NCBI GenBank assembly: GCA_964572885.1
Contig: CAZNFC010000043.1
Coordinates: 1-6,455 of the forward strand
Source: UBA10107 sp964572885
Lineage (GTDB): Archaea > Nanobdellota > Nanobdellia > Woesearchaeales > UBA10107
Length of the DNA stretch: 6,455 nt
Direction: 5' to 3'
The notes under the pieces are model-generated. The model was not told the DNA's origin. It did not search any database and was given only the letters and a program-made list of their open reading frames with translations. This document shows positions 1-4,324 of the stretch, piece after piece. Within the stretch, counting starts at the first letter, position 1. Every line of letters begins with the position of its first letter. Position numbers and translations under genes: made by a program.

Positions 1-164
1 TTATTGAAATAATCCTGTATTGACTGCCATATCGCATATCCATTTGGACGTATTATCATACATCCTTTTACAGGAGAGAAATCAGCAAGTTCTGCGTTCA
101 AGCAGACTTCCTGATACCAGTCAGGCATATTAACCTCTTTCTTTGCTTTAAGGACTTCAGCCAT
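1..164 (-). CDS. proS: Prolyl-tRNA synthetase, archaeal type, N-terminal fragment (runs off the left edge)
   Basis: Class II aminoacyl-tRNA synthetase that charges tRNA-Pro with proline in the cytoplasm. Only the first 54 codons are present. After a short Lys-rich start comes PDWYQEVCLNAELADFSPVKG and then CMIIRPNGYAIWQSIQDYF. This closely follows the start of archaeal/eukaryal-type ProRS (pattern: WY-EV...AELADYSPVRG...RPYGYAIWE-IQ), where the WY...AELADYSPV segment precedes motif 1. The ATG at 162-164 is chosen because the conserved block starts about 14 residues later and a TATA box lies 27 nt upstream, giving a leaderless message. The gene is divergent from the small gene at 241. The catalytic core and C-terminal part lie outside the window. 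Identification rests on seen sequence compared with remembered family sequence. Confidence 0.9.
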   Translation of the reverse strand, partial: MAEVLKAKKEVNMPDWYQEVCLNAELADFSPVKGCMIIRPNGYAIWQSIQDYFN

Positions 165-186
165 GGTTGATTTAGTTATTATATTC

Positions 187-195
187 TTTATAAAT
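187..195 (-). promoter_or_regulatory. TATA box for proS
   Basis: On the minus strand this reads ATTTATAAA, centred about 27 nt before the proS ATG. The spacing places transcription start at or next to the start codon, as in leaderless archaeal mRNAs. It is back to back with the TATA box of the gene at 241. Confidence 0.6.
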
Positions 196-210
196 GTTAT
201 TTAGAGAAGG

Positions 211-218
211 TATATAAA
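211..218 (+). promoter_or_regulatory. TATA box for the 94-aa gene at 241
   Basis: TATATAAA preceded by purine-rich GAGAAGG (BRE-like), centred about 26 nt before the ATG at 241. There is no Shine-Dalgarno site between it and the ATG, so a leaderless transcript is expected. Confidence 0.65.
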
Positions 219-240
219 TTAACTCAATTTTGCAAGCGCC

Positions 241-525
241 ATGACGGACATATTGAGCGTATATTTCGGTCTTAAACCGGTTGGCCCAGAGAATGTTATT
301 GTCTGCTATGTTTTTAACAGAAGCATTGCGCAGCATTACAACTTTATTACCGGTGAAATAAGGACTAAGTTGATGAATGCTTTAAAAAACAGATACAGAG
401 AAGGCGGACTTGATTTTTCAGACAGGCCTCCTGAAGAGTTCATGACTCACAGGGAAATGATCAAAGATCTTGACACCAAAGTTTTAGACGCGCTTAGAAA
501 AGAGATAAAAGGAATTCATTTGTGA
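241..525 (+). CDS. Conserved-looking hypothetical protein, 94 aa
   Basis: I do not recognise this family. The protein is soluble: no signal peptide and no hydrophobic segment long enough to span a membrane. The N-terminal half (about residues 3-40) is hydrophobic/mixed and strand-like (DILSVYFGLKPVG, then NVIVCYVFNRS). The C-terminal half is charged and helix-like (KLMNALKNRYREGG; MIKDLDTKVLDALRKEIKG). The ATG at 241 is supported by an ideal TATA box about 26 nt upstream, which is also the best argument that the gene is real. Its last 10 bases overlap the end of rlmH on the opposite strand, so the two genes converge with no room for a separate terminator. It shares a divergent promoter region with proS. 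Function unknown. Confidence 0.75.
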   Translation: MTDILSVYFGLKPVGPENVIVCYVFNRSIAQHYNFITGEIRTKLMNALKNRYREGGLDFSDRPPEEFMTHREMIKDLDTKVLDALRKEIKGIHL

Positions 526-944
526 TAACTTCTGTTATTCATAATCATAAATGCTCTATATAATTGTTCAATGAAGAACAATCTTGCCATCTCATGCGTG
601 AATGTCATCCTTGATAATGCAATGCTTTGATATTTTCTCTTTAATTCATCGTCTAATCCATTAGGACCGCCTATCACAAAGATAATGTTCTTGTTGTCCA
701 TCACTTCTTTATTCAATAATTCTGAGAAATCTCCTGATGTAAATTCCTTTCCTCTTTCATCCAATAAAAATACTTTCTCATTCTTTATCTTATCGATTAT
801 TTCTTTAGCCTCTTTCATCTTATCAGAGTCTTTTATCTCAATTATCTCTAATCTTGTGAATGCGCTCAGTCTTTTTATGAATTCAGAAATACCATCTTTA
901 ATGTATGTTTCTTTTACTTTTCCTATGCAAATTAGTCTAATCAT
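516..944 (-). CDS. rlmH: RlmH, 23S rRNA (pseudouridine-1915-N3)-methyltransferase (SPOUT/YbeA family)
   Basis: SPOUT-fold, SAM-dependent methyltransferase. In bacteria RlmH adds a methyl group to N3 of pseudouridine 1915 in helix 69 of 23S rRNA, acting on assembled 70S ribosomes. The 142-aa length is slightly below the usual ~155. Visible hallmarks are the N-terminal strand IRLICIGKVKETYI, the SAM-binding loop IGGPNGL (residues 91-97), the segment ALSRMTFTHEMARLFFIEQ (109-127) and LYRAFMIMNNRSYHK at the C-terminus. The last matches the family's LYRA...(N)xPYH ending with Y140-H141. It starts inside the end of the preceding membrane-protein gene (8-bp overlap) without a clear Shine-Dalgarno site, which suggests translational coupling. 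It is last in the tRNA-GTPase group and converges on the 94-aa gene. The family call is firm; the exact archaeal target nucleotide is inferred. Confidence 0.93.
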   Translation of the reverse strand: MIRLICIGKVKETYIKDGISEFIKRLSAFTRLEIIEIKDSDKMKEAKEIIDKIKNEKVFLLDERGKEFTSGDFSELLNKEVMDNKNIIFVIGGPNGLDDELKRKYQSIALSRMTFTHEMARLFFIEQLYRAFMIMNNRSYHK

Positions 945-1134
945 GTTTGTAGTGCTGGAAGTACATTATTATCGCTGCTGATATGCATATGGATATGAAA
1001 GCTCTTGCGACTTTGTCTGTCAATGTGTTTAGATTCGGATTATATGAAGGTCCTGACAATCCGAATACGAACGTATAGAATGCATACAATAAAAATAATA
1101 CTGCTAATCCAAACCAAAAGTATTTCATATTCAT
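937..1134 (-). CDS. Small two-helix membrane protein, 65 aa
   Basis: Unrecognised family. Starting at the ATG at 1132-1134 gives 65 residues with two hydrophobic segments, about 5-27 (YFWFGLAVLFLLYAFYTFVFG) and 43-60 (ARAFISICISAAIIMYF). They are separated by a Pro/Asn-rich loop (SGPSYNPNLN) and followed by a basic tail. A longer reading from 1155 (72 aa) is possible, but the chosen start forms an ATGA overlap with the GTPase stop and has an AGAGGG Shine-Dalgarno stretch about 8 nt upstream, so the short form is preferred; a third Met sits two codons later. It is sandwiched between the GTPase and rlmH with overlaps on both sides, so it is almost certainly cotranslated with them. A role in ribosome maturation would be guilt by association only. 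Confidence 0.72.
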   Translation of the reverse strand: MNMKYFWFGLAVLFLLYAFYTFVFGLSGPSYNPNLNTLTDKVARAFISICISAAIIMYFQHYKHD

Positions 1135-1865
1135 TTTATCTTCCCTCTCTGCCATTCCATGATTATTGTCTTTGCCGTGCTTATCGTATCAGGCAGTCCG
1201 CCTTTTTTTAACCTGTTTATCTTGAATGCTATGTTCTCCAAAGTCTGCTCATAATCTTCAAGTATTTCGACACCGTAATGTTTTTCTATCCTTCCTTTTA
1301 ATATCTTTATCAATTCCATCGCGACAAGATCAGGATCTTTCAGTTCCTGAGGATTCTTTGCTCCGACTAATGTCTGTTTCACTATGTCTTTCTCTTCAAA
1401 AGGATATACTCCTGGAGAATCCAATAACATTATCCTGTCGGATGCTTTTACTTTCTGTATTCCTCTTGTAAATCCTGATGTCGAGGAAGTTCTTGCTTTT
1501 TTTGATCCTGCCAACGCATTTATCACAGAACTCTTTCCTGTATTCGGATATCCTACAACGCCTACTATTATGGTGTCTTTGCTTCCAACTGCTAATATCT
1601 TATTTTTTAGAAGAGTCGTCCCAAGTCTTTCTCTTGAAGAAACAAACATAGGATTTGAAAGAGTCTTTAGTTTATCCTTTATCTCACTTCTATTGATTAA
1701 ATCAATTTTGTTTACAACATGTATCAATTTCTTTCCTTGTCTTTCTATCTTCTCTTCTATCTCTGCATTCCTTGTCTCGTCGATCAGCCTTGCATCTAAT
1801 ACTTCCAAGATCACATCAGACCTCATTATTACATCATTTACCTGTTTCCAAAAAGGTTTTGCCAT
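1131..1865 (-). CDS. Circularly permuted GTPase, YlqF/RbgA-MJ1464 (YawG) family, probable large-subunit assembly factor
   Basis: P-loop GTPase whose G motifs occur in permuted order, the mark of this family. G4 NKID is at residues 52-55, G5-like VSSRER at 75-80, then G1 GYPNTGKSS at 105-113, the G2 threonine in GFTRG (131-135) and G3 DSPG at 149-152. The N-terminal DVILEVLDARLIDETRN (17-33) with the DAR motif is also typical. Bacterial YlqF/RbgA and eukaryotic Lsg1/Nog2 relatives act in late 50S/60S maturation; the same role is inferred here. The C-terminal part (about 175-240) is helical and may contact rRNA. At 244 aa it is close to compact archaeal members. The ATG at 1863-1865 is the first available: an in-frame stop lies in the 9 nt between it and the tRNA-Arg 3' end, leaving no room for a separate promoter. 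Confidence 0.9.
   Translation of the reverse strand: MAKPFWKQVNDVIMRSDVILEVLDARLIDETRNAEIEEKIERQGKKLIHVVNKIDLINRSEIKDKLKTLSNPMFVSSRERLGTTLLKNKILAVGSKDTIIVGVVGYPNTGKSSVINALAGSKKARTSSTSGFTRGIQKVKASDRIMLLDSPGVYPFEEKDIVKQTLVGAKNPQELKDPDLVAMELIKILKGRIEKHYGVEILEDYEQTLENIAFKINRLKKGGLPDTISTAKTIIMEWQRGKIK
1143..1148 (-). promoter_or_regulatory. Shine-Dalgarno site of the 65-aa membrane protein
   Basis: AGAGGG on the minus strand lies inside the last codons of the GTPase gene, about 8 nt before the ATG at 1134. It decides in favour of the 65-aa start over the 72-aa one. Confidence 0.55.
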
Positions 1866-1874
1866 GATTATTTA

Positions 1875-1948
1875 TGAGCCTGTGAGGATTTGAACCCCAG
1901 TTTTCGGGTCCGAAGCCCAATGTACTATCCAAGCTATACTACAGGCCC
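1875..1948 (-). tRNA. tRNA-Arg, anticodon UCG
   Basis: A complete 74-nt cloverleaf can be folded by eye. The acceptor stem is GGGCCTG/CAGGCTC (one G-U pair). The D stem is GTAT/GTAC with a 10-nt loop containing the GG pair. The anticodon stem is TTGGG/CCCGA with loop CTTCGGA, placing anticodon TCG at positions 34-36 (reads CGA and probably other CGN codons). The variable loop has 4 nt. The T stem is TGGGG/CCTCA with loop TTCAAAT. The discriminator is A and CCA is not encoded. There is no intron. A35-equivalent C agrees with arginine identity. It heads the GTPase/membrane protein/rlmH group, only 9 nt before the GTPase ATG. Confidence 0.95.
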
Positions 1949-1973
1949 TTATGGACTATACTTTAGAACTTAG

Positions 1974-1981
1974 TTTATATA
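1974..1981 (-). promoter_or_regulatory. TATA box for the tRNA-Arg transcription unit
   Basis: TATATAAA on the minus strand, centred about 29-30 nt before the tRNA 5' end, so transcription would start roughly 3 nt before the mature tRNA. It may also drive the GTPase, the membrane protein and rlmH, since no other TATA-like element is seen between the tRNA and those genes. Confidence 0.65.
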
Positions 1982-1996
1982 GTTTTGCCGAAGAAT

Positions 1997-2272
1997 TTAC
2001 TTTCGTTTAATGTTGATCTCAATAGTTGAAACTCTTACTTTCTTTCCTTCTTTATTTATGAATTCTTCAGAAGCCAGCTTGACGTCCTTTAATTCTGCAT
2101 TATCTTTAAGGAATCTGTTCAGGATGACTTGAGAGATGTCTATCGCAGTATTCATGTGCTTTCCTCTCGCTTTAAGTGTTATTTCATTCGCATTACTTGA
2201 AGTGAAATGCATGACTATTGCAGTCACATAATTCATCACAGGCTTCTCTCCTATCAAAAATACATTATCCAT
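1997..2272 (-). CDS. albA: Alba, archaeal chromatin / nucleic-acid-binding protein
   Basis: Small dimeric protein that coats DNA and also binds RNA, and helps organise archaeal chromatin. The 91-aa length is typical. Family signatures are NVFLIGEKPVMNYVTAIV (residues 3-20, the nucleic-acid-contacting loop and helix 1), EITLKARGKHMNTAIDISQVI (30-50) with the conserved KARG, NRFL (52-55), and the C-terminal VSTIEINIKRK strand (81-91). In Sulfolobus Sso10b the loop reads GKKPVMNYV, with Lys16 (acetylated) and Lys17. Here the pair is Glu9-Lys10, so the acetylated position is Glu. The start has a TATA box about 25 nt upstream and no Shine-Dalgarno site. It lies between eS17 and the tRNA unit, each with its own promoter. 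Identification is firm. Confidence 0.95.
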   Translation of the reverse strand: MDNVFLIGEKPVMNYVTAIVMHFTSSNANEITLKARGKHMNTAIDISQVILNRFLKDNAELKDVKLASEEFINKEGKKVRVSTIEINIKRK

Positions 2273-2290
2273 GATTATGATAAATCAACC

Positions 2291-2300
2291 ATTTATTTAA
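2291..2300 (-). promoter_or_regulatory. TATA box for alba
   Basis: TTAAATAAAT on the minus strand, about 25 nt before the Alba ATG, in the 39-nt gap after eS17. It predicts a leaderless mRNA. Confidence 0.55.
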
Positions 2301-2311
2301 ACGTTTAGAAT

Positions 2312-2503
2312 TTACTCTAGTCCTTTCTTGACTTTTCTTGAGACATAACCTGCAATTATGTTCCTTATCTTCTTAGACTGTATGTCTGCATGAGATGATA
2401 CGATAGCCTTGTTTGACTCAAAGTCCGGCTTGAAGTCCTTCTTGTACTTATCAAGAAGTTCCAATGTGACTCTCTTGGTCAATGCTGTCTTTATTCTTCC
2501 CAT
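2312..2503 (-). CDS. rps17e: 30S ribosomal protein eS17 (S17e)
   Basis: Component of the small ribosomal subunit found in archaea and eukaryotes but not bacteria, so it is a strong archaeal marker here. The 63-aa length is that of archaeal S17e, which lacks the eukaryotic extension. Matching blocks are MGRIKTALTKRVTLELLDKY (1-20), DFKPDFESNKAIVSSHADI (23-41), then QSKKIRNIIAGYVSRKVKK (42-60), following the family's ADIQSKK-RN-IAGYVTR. The ATG at 2503 has a TATA box about 27 nt upstream that lies inside the last codons of the preceding gene. Alba follows after 39 nt with its own promoter. Confidence 0.95.
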   Translation of the reverse strand: MGRIKTALTKRVTLELLDKYKKDFKPDFESNKAIVSSHADIQSKKIRNIIAGYVSRKVKKGLE

Positions 2504-2508
2504 AGAAC

Positions 2509-2877
2509 TTAGGACTTATAGGGGGTATTTAAAGGTTTTGGAGGGTATTTGTCTCTCAGTACGCTTATTTTGGCGATTCCTTCTCTGTCTACTGCTCCTC
2601 CTCTAATCAACCACTCATATCCAAGTTCAGTCAATGTTACAACGTATTTAGTTATATTTTCAAAATCAGCGTGCGTTGGGAAAGATTCAAGTCCAATGAA
2701 CTCATTAGCACCGGTCGCAAGATTTCTAATCTTTACTTCCAAATCTCTTATTTGATTTGGAACGTTCATCTCTCTTACCGTTATTTTTCCTATAAGTGTT
2801 TCATTTCTTAATCTAGAGATCTCTTCATCAGCCAGTTCAACATCAATCTCCGTTGAACCTCCAAGCGATGCTTTCAT
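2509..2877 (-). CDS. Hypothetical protein, 122 aa, second gene of a two-gene operon
   Basis: Family not recognised. The protein is soluble and has no obvious motif. The N-terminal part (residues 9-55) alternates strand-like and acidic segments (TEIDVELADEEISRLRNETL, then GKITVRE and LEVKIRNL). The middle (about 70-92) is helix-like (DFENITKYVVTLTELGYEWL), followed by IRGGAVDREGIAKISVLRDKYPPKP. Its ATG overlaps the stop of the 172-aa gene in the form ATGA, so the two are almost certainly translated together and perhaps work together. No clear Shine-Dalgarno site precedes it. The eS17 promoter is embedded in its last codons. A translation-coupled partner is likely; function unknown. Confidence 0.8.
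   Translation of the reverse strand: MKASLGGSTEIDVELADEEISRLRNETLIGKITVREMNVPNQIRDLEVKIRNLATGANEFIGLESFPTHADFENITKYVVTLTELGYEWLIRGGAVDREGIAKISVLRDKYPPKPLNTPYKS
2526..2534 (-). promoter_or_regulatory. TATA box for eS17, inside the end of the upstream coding region
   Basis: CTTTAAATA on the minus strand, centred about 27 nt before the eS17 ATG. It overlaps codons for the last residues (around KPLNTP) of the 122-aa protein, so coding and promoter functions share these bases. Confidence 0.55.
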
Positions 2878-3392
2878 ATTAATAGCTTAGAAGGCAACTC
2901 TCTCGGATCAAGTTTCCCGCCTTTTCTTAAAAGGTCTATCTTATTTTTCGCTACCATTGTCATCGGATCAAAAGTCAGTAAAGGAAGATTTTGAATACTG
3001 TCATAAATCGCAAGCATAGCATCGTGTCCCTCTCGGACTTCTCCAGTATAGGCTTTTATTGCGACTCTTGATATCCCTGTTCCATAAGTATGCAGTGTGT
3101 ATTCTATTGACTGGGAAGAGGAGAATTTTTTAAATACACCAATATCGCCAGAATAATCAAAACCAGAGGATAATCTGTCATCTTCTATGGCCCCTGCAGA
3201 TTTTTTCTTCATGTTCAGCGGAAGCAGTATTCTATCGAAAATTTCCTCTATGCTCGCAAAATCTTTTCTTATTGTTTCAATTACCTGTTCTGTTTCTTTG
3301 ATATTAGTCAATATAGGCTCAAAACTGTAATTTATTCTTGAGAAGAGTCCGGTTCCGACATGATATTTAAATCCTAGGCGGTCTAATTTCAT
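2874..3392 (-). CDS. Hypothetical protein, 172 aa, first gene of a two-gene operon
   Basis: Family not recognised. No signal peptide or membrane segment. Residues 28-60 look like a long helix with amphipathic or coiled-coil character (LTNIKETEQVIETIRKDF, then ASIEEIFDRILLPL). Residues 75-120 look strand-rich (FDYSGDIGVFKKF, SIEYTLHTYGTGISRVAIKAYTG). A second helix spans about 121-134 (EGHDAMLAIYDSIQ). The C-terminus has a basic FDPMTMVAKNKIDLLRKGGK stretch. The ATG at 3392 has a TATA box about 25 nt upstream and is preferred to later Mets on that ground. It overlaps the following 122-aa gene by 4 bp. Function unknown. Confidence 0.8.
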   Translation of the reverse strand: MKLDRLGFKYHVGTGLFSRINYSFEPILTNIKETEQVIETIRKDFASIEEIFDRILLPLNMKKKSAGAIEDDRLSSGFDYSGDIGVFKKFSSSQSIEYTLHTYGTGISRVAIKAYTGEVREGHDAMLAIYDSIQNLPLLTFDPMTMVAKNKIDLLRKGGKLDPRELPSKLLI

Positions 3393-3412
3393 ATGTTATG
3401 AACGTTTGAGTA

Positions 3413-3422
3413 TTATAAATAA
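3413..3422 (-). promoter_or_regulatory. TATA box for the 172/122-aa operon
   Basis: TTATTTATAA on the minus strand, about 25 nt before the ATG at 3392 and only a few bases after the stop codon of the ureohydrolase gene. The operon therefore has its own promoter. Confidence 0.55.
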
Positions 3423-3426
3423 GTTT

Positions 3427-4209
3427 CTAAATCAACTCCCCCATTATCTTCGCTGCTAATTTAGAAGTTATATTGTTGACATCCAAAGAAGGATTGACTT
3501 CAACTATATCAATCATCTTGATGTTTTTCATCTTATTCAGTCTTTGGATAAAGTAGATCAGTTCTCTTGAAGAAAAACCTCCGGGTTCATGATAGCCGGT
3601 TCCGGGAGCGAACCCAGGGTCAGCTGAATCAATATCTATTGAGAGGTAGACAGAATCCCATTTTCTTATCTTTTCCATGACTGCATCGCATACGTTCTCT
3701 ACTTTATGCTCAAAGATGCTCTTCATGTAATAGACTTGCAGATTCTTCTCGTCAATAAATTCCTGTTCAATCTTATCTACATTTCTGACTCCAATTATAA
3801 TGACATTTTTTGGATCTACAACTCCTTCTGAAATCAATGCTCTCAGCCAGTCTTCCTGTGATTTGACTCCTGCAGAATCCATCAGGTCAGGATGCGCATC
3901 AAATATGACTATTCCTGCATTTTTATTATTATGCGCAAATGCCTTGAAGCAAGGATAGCTGATTGAATGATCTCCCCCAAGGATCATTGATCTCTCTTTT
4001 ACATTCAATATTGAATTGTAGATATTCTTGTGTGAATATTCAATATTTGAATTATCCACATCTATCTCTTCAAATTCAAAATTAAGAGCCTTGCCTTGCT
4101 CATTAGAAAAAATCTCAGATGTTTGTTCTTCAATCACATCAGGAGCGTCCTTAGCGCCGTCTCCATGGCCTAATCCGCCGCCTCCAAACGGGATTTTAAT
4201 GACTTTCAT
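3427..4209 (-). CDS. Arginase/agmatinase family ureohydrolase (probable agmatinase)
   Basis: Binuclear manganese hydrolase that releases urea from a guanidino compound; in archaea the usual role is agmatine to putrescine in polyamine synthesis. All expected metal ligands are visible: His81 in GGDHS (78-82), Asp104, His106 and Asp108 in FDAHPD (103-108), Asp192 and Asp194 in SIDIDSADPGFAPG (190-203). The GYHEPGG stretch (205-211) and Glu237 in EVNP complete the active-site set. The 260-aa length is somewhat below the common 280-310 of agmatinases, mainly at the N-terminus. That region carries a Gly-rich FGGGGLGHGDGAKDAP (8-23), like the family's G...GAKDAP entry. Substrate (agmatine, arginine or formiminoglutamate) cannot be read from sequence alone. 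Monocistronic by its promoter and divergent from an Lrp-type regulator. Confidence 0.88.
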   Translation of the reverse strand: MKVIKIPFGGGGLGHGDGAKDAPDVIEEQTSEIFSNEQGKALNFEFEEIDVDNSNIEYSHKNIYNSILNVKERSMILGGDHSISYPCFKAFAHNNKNAGIVIFDAHPDLMDSAGVKSQEDWLRALISEGVVDPKNVIIIGVRNVDKIEQEFIDEKNLQVYYMKSIFEHKVENVCDAVMEKIRKWDSVYLSIDIDSADPGFAPGTGYHEPGGFSSRELIYFIQRLNKMKNIKMIDIVEVNPSLDVNNITSKLAAKIMGELI

Positions 4210-4230
4210 GTCAATATTTGGGAAAAGGAG

Positions 4231-4240
4231 TTATAAAAAG
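4231..4240 (-). promoter_or_regulatory. TATA box for the ureohydrolase gene
   Basis: CTTTTTATAA on the minus strand, centred about 26 nt before the ATG at 4209, implying a leaderless or near-leaderless mRNA. Confidence 0.6.
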
Positions 4241-4264
4241 CTAATGGTTTTAACCTCAATAATC

Positions 4265-4306
4265 ACTACTATTCAGGGTCTATTTTAAGAGGTTTATTAT
4301 AGTAGT
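4265..4306. repeat. Inverted repeat ACTACTAT / ATAGTAGT, candidate operator
   Basis: Perfect 8-bp arms at 4265-4272 and 4299-4306 separated by 26 nt, so the half-sites are 34 nt apart centre to centre, about three helical turns. The right arm overlaps the end of the TATA element of the Lrp-type gene. Archaeal Lrp proteins often autoregulate by binding palindromic sites at or near their own TATA box, so an operator is plausible. By rough count an 8-bp inverted repeat in about 115 bases has roughly a one-in-ten chance of arising at random. Confidence 0.35.
4293..4301 (+). promoter_or_regulatory. TATA box for the Lrp/AsnC-type regulator
   Basis: TTTATTATA preceded by purine-rich AAGAGG, centred about 28 nt before the ATG at 4325. 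A leaderless or 2-3 nt leader transcript is expected. Confidence 0.6.
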
Positions 4307-4324
4307 ATGACTTTATAGCGTATA

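Noticed and set aside
685..981. Plus-strand open frame of 98 codons
   Set aside because: It lies antisense to rlmH, which has clear family motifs. The product is Ser/Phe/Ile-rich without sense, as expected for a reverse-strand shadow.
1005..1893. Plus-strand open frames at 1005-1211, 1226-1471 and 1384-1893
   Set aside because: All are antisense to the GTPase and the small membrane-protein gene. The minus-strand products have intact G motifs and consistent starts; these do not resemble proteins.
1875..1948. tRNA-Arg as an attachment site for the small-gene cassette
   Set aside because: The tRNA is about 3 kb from the cassette with housekeeping genes between, and no duplicated tRNA 3' end was seen near 4900-6455.
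1988..2004. Possible hairpin CGAA...TTCG after the alba stop codon as terminator
   Set aside because: The stem is short with a bulge, and no T-run follows on the minus strand, so it is not supported as a terminator.
2409..2755. Plus-strand open frames at 2409-2606 and 2549-2755
   Set aside because: Antisense to eS17 and the 122-aa gene, with no TATA box or Shine-Dalgarno site.
4028..4288. Plus-strand open frame of 86 codons at the ureohydrolase start
   Set aside because: Antisense to the ureohydrolase N-terminus and its promoter; the proline/serine-rich product is a shadow of the Gly-rich segment.
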